A stretch of DNA of 32,757 nucleotides from Cudoniella acicularis. Its lineage: Eukaryota; Ascomycota; Leotiomycetes; Helotiales; Helotiaceae. Location: positions 1-32,757 of the forward strand of contig JAAMPI010000541.1 of assembly GCA_013054445.1 (NCBI GenBank), written 5' to 3'. A program made the translations under genes and the position numbers. The notes under the pieces were generated by a model that made no database searches, was not told the origin of the DNA, and saw nothing but the letters and a program-made list of their open reading frames with translations. This document shows, piece after piece, positions 20,001-31,419 of the stretch. Within the stretch, counting starts at the first letter, position 1. Each line of letters begins with the position of its first letter.

Positions 20001-22856
20001 GCTCTTAATTGTCATGGGTCGACTGCTGGATGACTTTTCGAGATTTCCAGCCTCTATTTTCTGCTCTATTGGCGGGGATTCGGTTCTGGTCCTAGACATT
20101 TCACTATTTGACGAAGATGGTCTCTCCTGTGCTTGTACAGCCGCAGAATTTAGTAGATGACTGGCCACCGTGTTACTTGTGGGGTTCTTCGCATCCGGTG
20201 CCTTTATTGTTCCAGACATTGGCCTCGCTGCATTAGCATGCTCTGCCTGGATCTCTGCAGTTGCCGCCTTTGGCGCCGCAATGCCGAAGCCAAACTTCCC
20301 TAGGCTTATCTGTCGTCCAAATTTCGGAGGTTTCACTGGTGATGACCTTGAACTCGCAGTCATAGTGCTGCTTACACTGTCCTTACGAGACTTCACGGTC
20401 TCCTCGACCTGATGGGCCGTTTGCTTTGTTTTCCCGATGATTGAAACGGGCATCAAAGCCACGCCTTTTGACACTCCGTGATCATCAGTGAACGATGTTC
20501 CGAATACTTTTGGATCTTCGGCAAGTATCTTTCTTGTGGCTTCTTCGCTGCCAGTCTTGAACGTTCTTTTCCCATCTGAATTTAGTCCTATGTCAGAGTG
20601 ATCTTCTACAAGTTCCGCGACGTTTAAATCGAACGCATCTAATGCTTTGTAGATTGACCTCCCCTGTTGGGACGAATTTCGATCTAGAGAAGCTTTCGAA
20701 GGACCACTAACGAATTCCATAAGGCTTGTCAGAACCTTTTCGCGTTGAGCCGATTCGGACGTCTCTTGTATGTTCTCTTTCTTGCCCGGTACTTCTTGAG
20801 GACCAAGGATCATTTGAGGGAAGAGCGCCTCGTTTTGTAAGGGGGTAACAGCAATTTCAGTCAGGACATTCTCCATGACACTAGCCATTTCCATTTCATA
20901 CATTTTGCATCGCACTGCAAAATCATGGGATCTTTGAGTGTGCTCATTCTTCATGCAATTCTTGACAAGTTTTGCGGAAGAGTACCCGAGATGGATGTCT
21001 TGAGAGGCTCCGGTCCAGAAAGAGACGTCAATCCAATGAGGTATTGCATAGGACCACTCGCTTGGGAATGAAGTTGTTGTCGCAAATGAGCCTGCCCGAC
21101 GGCTACGCTCGTGTAAAGAGGCTTTAATCGGCGATAGGGACTCGTTTAAAGAGGAAAAACTGCTTCCAAATATGGGCGCAGTCTGGCGCGGCGTACTGTC
21201 TTCACTCCGAAGAGACTTCATGTGCAACGCTTCTTGAAATGCACTGAATTGAGGATTACGGTAGCGGAACAATGGAACCGAATGTAATGGCATTTTGGGC
21301 AGGCAGACGAGATCTATACCGATGCCATTTCCGATCAAGGTTTCCGTGGTCATTCTCAGGGTTTCGTAATCTACTTCAAAAAGACCAGGTGATGGAGTAA
21401 TGACCACAACGGAAATGCCCGTTCGCATCAGGTCTCTATCGATGTAGTCGTGTGAAAACTGGGAGGAAGCTAGGTTAATTGCCTCAAGGACGTTCCCGTG
21501 CATGGCAAGAGAAGGCTCGGCTTCTATGCGGGTTCCTAGAACACCTCTAGTATTGGAACCAGGGCCGGAGCCTGTTGCATTTGCGAGATCGATTCGATGC
21601 AGTGAAATATCTCGGCGAAAGAATTTGAACTCACGCTTTAGTTGATACAAAATAGTAGTCCACGATCCGCTGGCCATCTCGCTGACTACCACTCTGTAAA
21701 AGTCCTTGTAAGGCTTCTTGCTCCCCTCAGCCTGTATGCCTGTATGGTATGTGCTGTCATGGGCAGTTGTGGCAAGCTCCGAAGCAATTCCAGTATCATA
21801 TTCCACTCTCGTAAAAAGAACAATGCTAACAAGATGTTTCGCTTTTAAGGAGGCCCATTTTTTGAACAGTGCTGGAAGGAAGCCATGGACGACTTTACTG
21901 AACATGATTTCGCCCGAGCCTTCTGAGTCGAAATCCCACATTTCTCTTGACATCTGAATAAATAGAACAAAACGGGCTGATTCGCTGCGGAAAACAGGCT
22001 TGGTGCTCGTGGAATAGAAAGCCGAAAGCACTTTGCGGCCGGCAACATAGATAGAGGTTATTTGGGCTTTTATTGTGCCCATGAACAAAATCTTCTGGCC
22101 TTTATATACCGTCTTCTTGGCGAGTTCCCCGACAGCTAATCTCCACATGTCGGACCGCGAGAGATACTCATCTTTAAAAGACAGTTCAACGTGTGACGCA
22201 GAACTTGCATCAAGGTCGGCCTACATGCACTCAGTTAATGAAGCTTTGTAATCAAGAAAGATAATCAGACGAACTGTGATGACAAGGACCTGAGACCGAG
22301 GTTTGAGGCCGAATATATCAGCAACATGCTTCGCTACAGACACCTCTAAGTGTGGCTGCTTTAGTTTCATCTCTTTTGGCATGTCTTTTGCAATAAACAA
22401 GTATCGCCTCCGGGGGTCGACGTCGTGCTTGGCGGAAGAGCCATTGGCTGCTCCAGGGCTATTTGGATGGGAGTTGCTTCTCTCTCGCTCCATCTTAGTA
22501 GCAGAGAGAGCATCGCTATCTTTCTTTGAAGCCTGTGCAGGATCTCGGAAGTCGCGTACGCCGGAATCAGTCTTCAAAGCCATGACAGCCATAAGCTCGC
22601 CCGCCTTGACGTCCGGGAAGAGGTCAAGGTTAAGAACAACTTCATCCCTTGAAAAGACCTCCTCGTGAATCCATAATGTGCACCTCCTCTCAATGGGGAC
22701 TTTAAGGGGAACATCGAGCTGAGCTGTGCTAGATTCCGAAGCTGCAGTCACGGGTCGACCGTTAAAGATAGTGTCTGAACTGCCGTTACTAACATGTCGA
22801 AGATGTGATGCCCGTAGGGTCCCGCGGCGCGGCGTTGAGGGCGGAACTGTCGACAT
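17037..22856 (-). CDS. IML1: IML1 (DEPDC5 homologue), GATOR1/SEACIT subunit
   Basis: Two exons, 22856-22275 and 22220-17037, with a 54-bp intron (donor GTTCGT, acceptor TAG), give about 1,921 residues. This is longer than the roughly 1,580 of yeast Iml1 but usual for filamentous fungi. IML1 marks: after the splice, [14 protein letters not shown] and [19 protein letters not shown]; then [17 protein letters not shown] and [13 protein letters not shown] in the N-terminal Iml1 domain. A Ser/Pro-rich, probably disordered region lies near residues 650-900. A DEP domain lies at about 1345-1450 ([12 protein letters not shown]...[12 protein letters not shown]...[13 protein letters not shown]). The C-terminal block with [21 protein letters not shown] lies near 1670. 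With Npr2 and Npr3 the family acts at the vacuolar membrane as the GTPase-activating complex for Gtr1 (RagA/B), restraining TORC1 when amino acids are scarce and supporting autophagy. The gene shares a 267-bp start region with URB1 and converges on the transporter. Confidence 0.97.
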
Positions 22857-23123
22857 TGGAGGTTAAAAGCCTCTTGGCCGAGCGAGGTTGTGGCTACTTC
22901 ATCTTCGCAAGGGCCGCAAGTCGTTGAAGTCAAGAATTCGAAAGCTGGGCTGGGGTTATTATTGTCGGGCGTTCTGCCGTCTCTGACCGCCTGGTAAAAA
23001 TGGAATGAGGTTAGCGCCGATCGGAGGACTGCAGGCTGGGGACCGACTTTTCGAAAAAAGTTCACTCCACCAGAGGTCCAAGCCAGGCCTCATCATGAGA
23101 AGTTGAAGATAACAGAATTGAAA
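22857..23123. promoter_or_regulatory. Shared divergent promoter region of IML1 and URB1
   Basis: Only 267 bp separate the two start codons, so both promoters and both 5' leaders must lie here or overlap the coding ends. I see no obvious TATA box. Co-regulation is inference from the spacing. Confidence 0.6.
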
Positions 23124-26100
23124 ATGGCAAAACGAGGCGCCGAGGACATCCAAGATGGTGCCCAAGCCTACCTCAAACGCCAGAAAATTTCAAATTTTGT
23201 CTCGACTCCCGGCCCAGCAACCACCGTTCAATCCGCAAAGCAATTGTACCAGCTATTGGCCTTTGACCAAGATACAGTACGGGCGAGACATGGTAAATTA
23301 GTCTCTTGCCTTGACGCATATGATGTGCTGACCGAATTCTAGGAATCCAGTCTTTCAAGACCTTCCTTGAAAGCTGCACGAATCCAGAAGATGATCATTC
23401 CCACCAGCTATCGATTCTGAAAGAGTACCTTGCCTCGCACAAACCAGTGGAAGAGGATAAAACCGCAGTCTTTTTGCCCGAACTCATGCAAACATGGAGC
23501 TTTGCATCCCAGTCAAACGACGAGTCCTTGCTCTCCGCGGTCCCTGCCGTTCTTGCCTTGCTGCTCAAAACACTCTCTGGCCTGCTCGATTTTTCAGAGC
23601 ACGGGTTAAGGCTATGCCGAACTTTACTGCAGAGAAATCAATTAGATTTGATGGTCAGGGGTCTGACCGCGAATAAAGGCAAGGACTTTGTGATCTCTCC
23701 TGTCCTGAGACTACTCAGGGAGGTGAGTACATTCGATGGTGGGGTGCTAGCAAACCAAGTTTTTCGGGCAAGAGATCACACTTTCAGAGGCCTAGCTCGT
23801 AATTTGAATTTGCGTTTTACTGGTGATGGTGTAGAGGACCTAAGAAAGCCATCCGTACGCACCAATGCCCTCCGATACGTGTTGTCGATATTGAAATTCC
23901 TCCCTGTGGAAGCGAAGAGAGAGCTCCTGAATCAGCGGGACATTGTGTCGGCATTAACCAAGGACATCAAGGATGATCCACCCTTTGTGGTTCGAGAGGT
24001 CTTGGAGACATTGAAAACTCGTGTGCTTCAAGATGATGCACTTCCTCGAGAGTCTAAGACAAGGATTGTAAATGCAACTTCTTTAGGTCGAATCGCTTTG
24101 CTCTACGGTTATGATCAACCAGACGATGCGTCAACTGTACCAAACAAGGCGGTGGACATGACAGCGCATGAGTTTCTCGTTTTGGCATGCACCACCCATG
24201 ATATTGGTGTTCTCAATCGCCAAGCCGGATTTTATCCCCGAGGCGTTGATCCTGACGATGCTCAGGACGGTACCATAGATCAAGACCTTCTTGATCTTGG
24301 CTTGGATACTGTCGAGTGGATGGACAAATTTACGGAAGAAGTTCCTGTCCGAAATACAATCTTATCAGACTTCATACAAAATCTTCGTCCCTGGTCCAGT
24401 ACACAACAACGGGAGCTTTTAATATCCATATTTGCGGCGGCACCTGAACTGGTCGCAGGGTACTTTTTCAGCAAGAAGACTTTCTCTTTTGATCCAAAGT
24501 TGACCGCAACATGGATTGGATATTCAGCATTTCTATTCTCCAGCTTACAATTACCTATCCCCGAGTACTTCGGCCATCAACAGAAATATGCGCGGCTGCC
24601 CCCACCCCCTTCGATCGTTTTGGAGAGTATTCTACCTCAACCGCTAAGCCAGAGAGTTTTAAGGAACTGCCTCCTACAGCCTCAAAATTTGATCAAGTTC
24701 TTCGCTGTTAGGATCTTGTGTATGGCGTTCAAAAAATTTCAAAAAACTATGGAAATGTACCAAGAAGCAGAAACAGGTTCATCAGCACTATGGGCTCAAG
24801 CAGCGTCGGTATTGAAAGAAAGCTTTTGCAGAAGATGTCCGTCCATCAAGGATGTTATTCACGCTTTCCGAAACATGTCCAATGAAGATTTACTACAACG
24901 GGAGGCAATCACAAGCTTACTTGTGCTTTATTTTGAGGTCGTTCCGAGCATCGCGCTCGAGGCGAAGTTTGATGTTGCTGAAATCCTTATACAAACGATC
25001 ACCAACATGGATACGGGCTCATTGAAACCAAGGGACCGTGCATTGCGCGCAGTGGAACTCGAAAACCTCTTTCAGTTTGCCCGCTTCTCGCCGGGCATGC
25101 GATGGTTTGCCAAAACTGATGGCCTACCTGTGTCTCCATTTATGGCTATGCTGAAGCTCTGTGCGGAAGCCCCTGCAAATGTTCCATTGGTAAAGTTAAA
25201 TTCGGTGTTGAGTTCGATTATAGAGGAGCACCAAATCCTGCAATCGCAGACGACTATCTCAGCACTGGATTCTCTTATCATTCGATTAAGGTTTCTGGAG
25301 GAAAATTCGAATAGCTCCGCTGTATATGCTTTCTTAGATGATTGCATTTCGCGATGCGCTGCCAAGCCGATAAAATACATATTCGCCTTCGAGGAGATAA
25401 TCCCAATTAGCGAAAATGAGCCTATATCTAAACAGCTCCCCTTCAGTTTGTTGACATTGGCTATCGCGGAGCAGTGGCCGTTTATGATAAAGTCGGCCAA
25501 CGATACTATGTCTCAGGAGATCGCCCAATTTGTTTCTCAATACATGGCGGCATGTATAAAATTGAAAGAAGACAAAATGGCAATCAAGTGGGTGGTGCAA
25601 GGGATGCTAGTGGACACACCAGACAAATTGCCGGCTCGAAATATTATCGAAGGGTTTCGTGATCTAGTCGAAAGCATAGAAATTCCTGAGCCCAAAATCC
25701 AACCAGCGGCTGGCCCTGGCGAAAGCATCAAGTCCAATGCCCCTTTGGAGATTGAAAAGAGTAACTTGACGGAATCAATGCTGGAGGATTCTACAGAAAT
25801 TTCCGAGGATCACAAATCCCTCATCAAATGGACGACCAAAGAGGTTGACGAAGTGGTTGAAGGTGGATATGCAGCATCATTGGTTATGCTGTTGTCGTCG
25901 GAGCACCTGAGTGTTCGCAAGGAGGCTCTCACAAGCATTTCAAAATTTGCGGTAAAGATGAGAGATTCCACTTTTGAAGAAAAGGACCAGATCTGGCTGC
26001 TACTGTCTGAGGTCGTGGAAACGGCCAAGAAAGTTATCGACCAACACCCCCTCGCAACTGTAGTCTCCGCATTCGCAGCAAATTCAATCTCTGTCCTCAA

Positions 26101-26596
26101 CGATCCACTGCATTGCCTGTACCCCAAGATCAACAAATTCCTCTCGCAGGGACCGACATGGGAACTGGATAAAATACCTCTGATGTATAAAATTCTTGAC
26201 GAATCCCCAAACTTGGACGATGCATATTATTCTGAGGCGAGCTGGCTGTTGACCTACATGCTGACAGGGCTTCGCTCCTCAGCCGATATGGCGATCTATC
26301 GCAAAAGGCGCGTCTTTGAAAAACTGTTCAGCCTTTGGAATAGTACATATCTAGCTCCTGGCCTGCGAGACAAAATACTTAGGATACTGTTTAGGGCGAC
26401 GACAATTGCAGGCGGAAGCACCACACTCATTACGAGGTTCAGCACCATGACATGGCTTCAAGCCCAAGTTGCTTTAGGGGCTGGTACACCACTTAAGGTG
26501 CTGATGGAGAGGATTTTAGACACTTCTGATCAGCAGAGGGTAGGGAGATGGTCCAAAGGCGCAAAATCGGTCAAACATGACACTTTAAACTTTTAG
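23124..26596 (+). CDS. URB1: URB1/Npa1, nucleolar pre-60S ribosome assembly factor
   Basis: Exons 23124-23292 and 23343-26596 (50-bp intron, donor GTAAAT, CTGAC branch site, acceptor TAG) give 1,140 residues. The N-terminus is basic (MAKRGAEDIQ...YLKRQK) and may hold a nuclear or nucleolar signal. After the splice, GIQSFKTFLESCT opens the Npa1 N-terminal region, and the rest is leucine-rich helical repeat sequence. The C-terminal NopRA1 region, about 1010-1100, is marked by SWLLTYMLTGLRS, YRKRRVFEKLFSLWNS and ILFRATTIAGGSTTLITRF. The family works in early 60S particle assembly in the nucleolus, in a complex with other early factors, remodelling 25S rRNA. It is shorter than yeast Urb1 (about 1,760), mainly towards the C-terminus, but appears complete at both ends. 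Upstream frames from 23103 begin with TTG, so the ATG at 23124 is used. Confidence 0.93.
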
Positions 26597-27334
26597 AGAT
26601 GTAGATGCTCCCTAATGAGAAGTACAAGTACATTTAATTTGAAGTCTCCAACTAAAGGGTTCGCTTTCAATGACCAGTACTTTGCAAGTTGACTGGTAGG
26701 TCGCCGACTGACCAGGGTGACCTGCCAGTCAATTGTGTGAGCAAGTGTGGGCAAATGAACGCGCCTCAGGACCCGCTAAGGCCGACAGAGTTGACTAGTT
26801 CAAGCGAGGGGAACCACCCTGGCCGCCATGATGCTTTTCAACCTCTGCGACAAAAGCCTCGACAACTTGCCCATCTGCACAACTCATCTTTCGTCTTCAA
26901 TACAAACCAGTTGAACCATTTCCCACCAGATACCCCATTCATTGATTCGGAACCCCTCAATACATCAATAAGCGAGGATATTTGGCGTCTGCGAAGCCAG
27001 CGACCTCCTTTCAATCACACGACCGGTTTGCGCCTCGCGCTCACTTGGTCTTAAAGGCGGGTTTGTGTGAAATTCAAGCTTTTGCTTGTTGGCACGTGTA
27101 AGATTGAGACAAACTCACCATTGCCGCCTCCTTACCACTTCACAAGACCATCATTTTCCATTTCACGACTTCACGACTCCCTGAGAACACCTTTCTCTAC
27201 GCTTCCCTCTTCCGCCTGACCCAAACATCAACGTTCCCCATTCTACAACATACCTCGACACTCTCACCTTTCGCTGGTTGCAAGGAGCACATGCGTCCAG
27301 GCCATTACGAAGCTACGGAGCTTGTGCCACCACA
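26597..27334. other. Intergenic region and pyrimidine-rich 5' leader
   Basis: The first part should hold the URB1 3' UTR. From about 27110 to 27300 the DNA is rich in C and T with CACTTCAC- and ACGACTTC-like motifs, typical of a fungal 5' leader for the gene at 27335. The open frame at 26689-27054 has no domain or good context, and I regard it as spurious. Confidence 0.55.
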
Positions 27335-29822
27335 ATGGCGATCAGATACACCCCCGAAGAGTTGAAATTTCTAAAGGACTCTCCTTTAGTGGTAAAGCCG
27401 CCAGGCTTGCCTCCAGCAGAGCAATGGATGGGGTAAGCGCTCTGCCTTTGGATATGTCACGGTTTTTCGTTAACCATTTGCAGCATTCCCGCAGATCCTA
27501 CTCGTAATTCGACCAAGCTAACAAATGAGAGGGACAAGAACTATGAATCTAACTTGATTTTAGATCAGCCAAATAGACGACCTGCTGCTGAGAGGCATGT
27601 ATCGCGTAATAGTGCCAGTAAGTTCTTCAATCACTACAGCGAACATTTTATACTAATGTGTGATAGATCCCGAAGATATCATTCTTGGACCTCCCAAAAC
27701 ATCATTCATGTCAGCGACCTCTATTCGAAGCGGCAGCAAGCCCTTTGATTCTTCAACGGACCGAGTAACTTCCCGCGACCTTGATTCTCGTGATCGATAT
27801 AATTTTCGTAGCAGCCGGACTGGTGATGGAGATAATGACCGAATACGAGATGGACGCAATAATAATTTGAGAGTACGACGCACCGAGGGTGAACAAGATA
27901 CCGATGGATGGAGCACCGTCAAACCCCGAAAGAGCTTTGGTAATGAGGGAGCTGAGAGGTTTAATGGACGAATGGGGTTGGATAAACACAAGGATGAGAG
28001 AAGATTTAAAGATAGAGAGGATCGTGACACAAAAGATAGACCATCCCGTGGGTTTGACACCTTCTCAAGGGACAAGGATGCCGATGATCAAGAACGCGAC
28101 ACTCGGCGAAATGGAACTGGTCGTGGACGGACTGAGCCTTCGTGGTTCAAAGATAATAACGATGGACCTCCAACTCCCAGGGACCGCAATAGCAACGGCG
28201 ATCGTTTCATGGATCGAAGTAGAGGTTGGCGAGAAAAGGAGCGAGAAGATCGAGGAGAGCGAGGGGGTGAAAGGAGTGACAGGGGAGATCGACGTTGGGA
28301 CAGAGATAGGGACCAGCGCAACGAACGTGAGCCGGAGTGGCTGGCAGAACCGGAAGAAGACAAGAGTCAAACCCATACACTTGATGATTTCCAAAAATGG
28401 AAAGAGCAGATGCAAGGAAAAGACAAGTCTGCTGCCAGCAAAACTCCAATGGAAGATGTGTCAAAAGCAGACACGGGTGGAGGATTTTTCGGATTGGAAA
28501 AACCTAAGGTTGAAACACCGCTTGCGATTGACACGGGACCTGACAAGTTCTTCGGCAAATGGGCAACGCCAAAGGATGAGGTTAGCCCCGAGTCTGGTTC
28601 AGGTGTTGAGTCAAAGAAGGAAGGCGCTGCAAAAGCCAAGGCCACTGGCAAGTCCTCGCGATTCACTTCTTTCTTTGCTCCCCAAGAGGAGCCTCAACGA
28701 CGGCAAACGGAACCCCCTCCAGCTATGCCCCCACCAAATGGTGGGTTGGATGGCTTGCTCCAGAGTAACACCCAATCTTCTGCTGAGAAAGAAGCATTCC
28801 AACAACTACTTCAAAAACTTCAACGCCAAACTGTCAGTGGCACGGGCTCGACACCTCCAGCCAACATATCCTTGCAACCAAAGCCACCTGCACCCGAAAG
28901 ACTACAAGGCAACCCCATCCAATCGCCTGAAACTTTCCAGCAGTATCGAACCGAGCGTCCAGAAGAACGACCAAGCACTAGAAATTCTCAGCAGACCATC
29001 CAAGACCTACTGACCCAACGCCAAGTAGCCGGTAGTCAACCAACCTTGCGACCGGAACAGATGCTACAAGAACTGGTTGGCCAACGTCAAAACGCTTTGA
29101 GCCAATCTTCAGTGCGACCTGATCAGCCACCAAGCCGCAACAATAACAACACGGAATTTCTCATGAATCTCATGCAGAGCGCTAAGGCAGCGCCTGAGCC
29201 TCAGAGGTCGGAACAAGTTCTTTTGAGAATGCCGCCGCAAAAGGCATCAACAATGGATCGTCATTTACAGCAGCAGATGATTGAGCGCGAACAGGATATG
29301 GCACGAGAAGCTGCCCAGCGTGAACGTAGTGCATCCCAACGCCAAAACCGCACTCAACCTCCGCCAGGATTCTTTGATGATCCTGCGTTTCAGCGCGGGC
29401 CTCCTCCACCCCACGAGAGACAAACAGGAAATCCTACGCAACCAACTCAGATTCTCCAACGCCCACCGCCACCAGGACTTGAAATGGGATGGGAGCGTAC
29501 TACGCAACTACCTCCACCACAGCACAGAATTAACCAAAATATCCAACCTCCGCCGGGGCTAGCCAGCGGACCAAATAGGGCGATGCCGCTTCCTCAGAAC
29601 ATGTTTCCACCAGGATTCCCAATGGCTAACTTCCCTCCTGATGTTATGCCTGGACCTCCACGGAATATGCAAATGCAACCTCCACCAGGCTTCTTTAATC
29701 CTCCACCCCCTGGATTTTTGCCACCAGGCATGAGCGGCGGTTTTCAAGGTCCAGAAATGGCCTTTGGCGGACCATTTGATGGAAGAGGACCGCCACCTCA
29801 AGGAGCATTCAGAAGACAGTAG
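27335..29822 (+). CDS. Probable eIF4E-binding translational regulator (4E-T/Eap1-like)
   Basis: Exons 27335-27432, 27484-27617 and 27667-29822 (introns 51 and 49 bp, donors GTAAGC and GTAAGT) give 795 residues. The N-terminus reads RYTPEELKFLKDSPLV, closely like the eIF4E-binding YxxxxL helix of 4E-T. Y5 and L10 are present, though the hydrophobic position after L10 is Lys. Residues about 90-310 are rich in Arg/Asp/Glu (RDRD and RGER runs) and end in EPEWLAEPEEDK and a DFQKWKEQM block. A Gln/Pro-rich, disordered part follows. The C-terminal 155 residues carry at least five PPPG-hydrophobic motifs (PPPGFF, PPPGLE, PPPGLA, PPPGFF, PPPGFL; about 640-760). In yeast, PPG-hydrophobic motifs bind GYF-domain proteins such as Smy2, a partner of the eIF4E-binder Eap1. 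The inferred role is cytoplasmic repression or decay of mRNA through eIF4E. The first two exons were found by splice and frame matching. Confidence 0.75.
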
Positions 29823-31290
29823 ATACAGGGTGTGGTGGACAGTGAGCTTGTAACTATATGTTATTCGGGTTTGGCCATACGTCTGCTTAGTTGAGACAAA
29901 TGAGAACTGTATCACTGTTATTATTGTCCTTTTATTGATCATGCGTTCACGGAAGCAAGCGAAAATGAACATGGAATTGGTATGATCCTTTGATTATTCT
30001 GCTTTTAAATCTGCCATTTTCCCATGACTCACTATTTGGAATTTTCCTGCCTAGTGGCTCGTGCTTGGGAATGAGAAATGTCGGTTTCTTGCATCAATTT
30101 ATGCATACATGTATGAGAAATACAGTACAAAATGCCTAAAGGTCTGCAAAGAACAACAGTGCTAATGACTGCAAGTTATTCGGTGTAATAAGTGTAATAT
30201 TTGCATCTCCAAGGAGACTAAATGAGTTACAATTGCCATCTTTCTCCTTCAATTCCAATTTGGATTCCACATCAAATGTCCGTATCATAGAAACTTATCA
30301 AACACAGTCTCGTCTATGGTCAAACAGCTCATCCTAAGAAACAATCGCACCAAGAGGTAACATCCCGGTGTTCAAGATTCTAAAACTATCATTTTCTGAT
30401 CAATGCCGCTGTGGGTTGTCTGTCTAAATTAACACGCTCTTGAATTATGACTAACATGTTAATTTGTTAACATTAACTTCCTGGTTGTCAATTTGTGAAA
30501 AACTAGGCTTGTGTAGTATTGTGTTCGCATGCTCACTTTAGAATTAAGTTGCAGAGAGAGTTCTGATTAATAGTGATTGTAGTTTTCGTTGGTAGTTGCG
30601 CCGAGGAGTGTGGAACGAAAAAAGAGTAAGTAGGATAACGACAGGTATCAGGAAAACGATAACGCTGATGAGAGCTCTTTCTTTTCGCTTTAAATTTTGT
30701 GGTCGTTCGGGTTCTGATTTTTTTTTGTGAGTGTAAGTTTGATAAAATAATGAGATATAGTTGGAAAAATAATTAGCAGGTGTGGTTGAGGTTATGGTTC
30801 GAACTAGCAGATCACTAGCAACTCCAAGTGCCATAATTATAAGCCTATCGTAACCATGGGTCTACAGTTTTGGTTCACCTAGGGGTAGCGTGGCTACTAT
30901 AATTTGATCCTTTCCTGTTTTTGTTTTATCGCCTTATTCAAGAAAACGATATCTTTTCCCTCTGCTTTGATTGTTTTATGAAAGCCCTCTGGAAACAGGC
31001 AAAACGCACTTTACGAGAACAAAAGCATTTTCTTAAACTTAGCCAGAACACGAATATCAGTCCATTATCAGCACTATAGTAAATCCCTCTGTCTTAAGTA
31101 ACGACCACCGACTTCTAGGGGCACAGCCCACACCACCACTACAAGTCCAAAAAGAAAAGGAGAAAAACCAAGCCTTCTCCCAACTTCCAAGCCGCCACAA
31201 CCAACAACTACTACCACAAAATCCTCGAAACCCTCGAATCCCAACCTTTCTTTGATTATACATTTTTAAACCAAATAAAAAATATAAAAA
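29823..31290. other. Gene-poor stretch after the eIF4E-binder
   Basis: It holds the 3' UTR of the gene ending at 29822 and then AT-rich DNA. One minus-strand frame with a membrane helix (30544-30834) is listed separately. From about 31100 the sequence is rich in AC/CT, fitting a leader for the small frame at 31291. No RNA gene or repeat family is seen. Confidence 0.5.
30544..30834 (-). CDS. Possible small single-helix membrane protein
   Basis: A 96-codon frame starting with ATG. It has a basic stretch (NLKRKER) directly before a strong hydrophobic helix, ALISVIVFLIPVVILLTLF, and a basic C-terminal tail (RRNYQRK). This would fit a small membrane protein with one transmembrane helix. I do not recognise the family. 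The frame is short enough to be chance, and the DNA around it is AT-rich, which favours hydrophobic translations. Confidence 0.2.
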   Translation of the reverse strand: MALGVASDLLVRTITSTTPANYFSNYISLFYQTYTHKKKSEPERPQNLKRKERALISVIVFLIPVVILLTLFSFHTPRRNYQRKLQSLLIRTLSAT

Positions 31291-31419
31291 ATGGAGCCCC
31301 TAACAATCTTCTTCACAACTCTCATCCTCGGATTCTTCTTCTGTTGCTGGGGTGTGAGAGGATCAAAATGCGAAGACGATTATGAACTACAAACAATTAC
31401 CGATTTACGAGCGAATTGA
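31291..31419 (+). CDS. Possible 42-residue membrane microprotein
   Basis: ATG in a strong context (AAAAATGG) after a CT/AC-rich leader and an A-rich run. It is followed by a hydrophobic segment (LTIFFTTLILGFFFCCW), then a short acidic tail with CEDDYELQ, and TGA. The order of leader, start context and single helix is what a real fungal small ORF looks like. At 42 codons chance cannot be excluded, and more exons could follow. No family is recognised. Confidence 0.3.
   Translation: MEPLTIFFTTLILGFFFCCWGVRGSKCEDDYELQTITDLRAN

Noticed and set aside
26689..27054. 121-codon plus-strand frame between URB1 and the eIF4E-binder
   Set aside because: No domain and no family resemblance; better explained as 3' UTR and promoter DNA.
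27889..29013. 374-codon frame overlapping the eIF4E-binder in another frame
   Set aside because: It is a shadow of the Arg/Asp-rich and Gln/Pro-rich coding region. The chosen frame has the splice-matched N-terminus and PPPG motifs.
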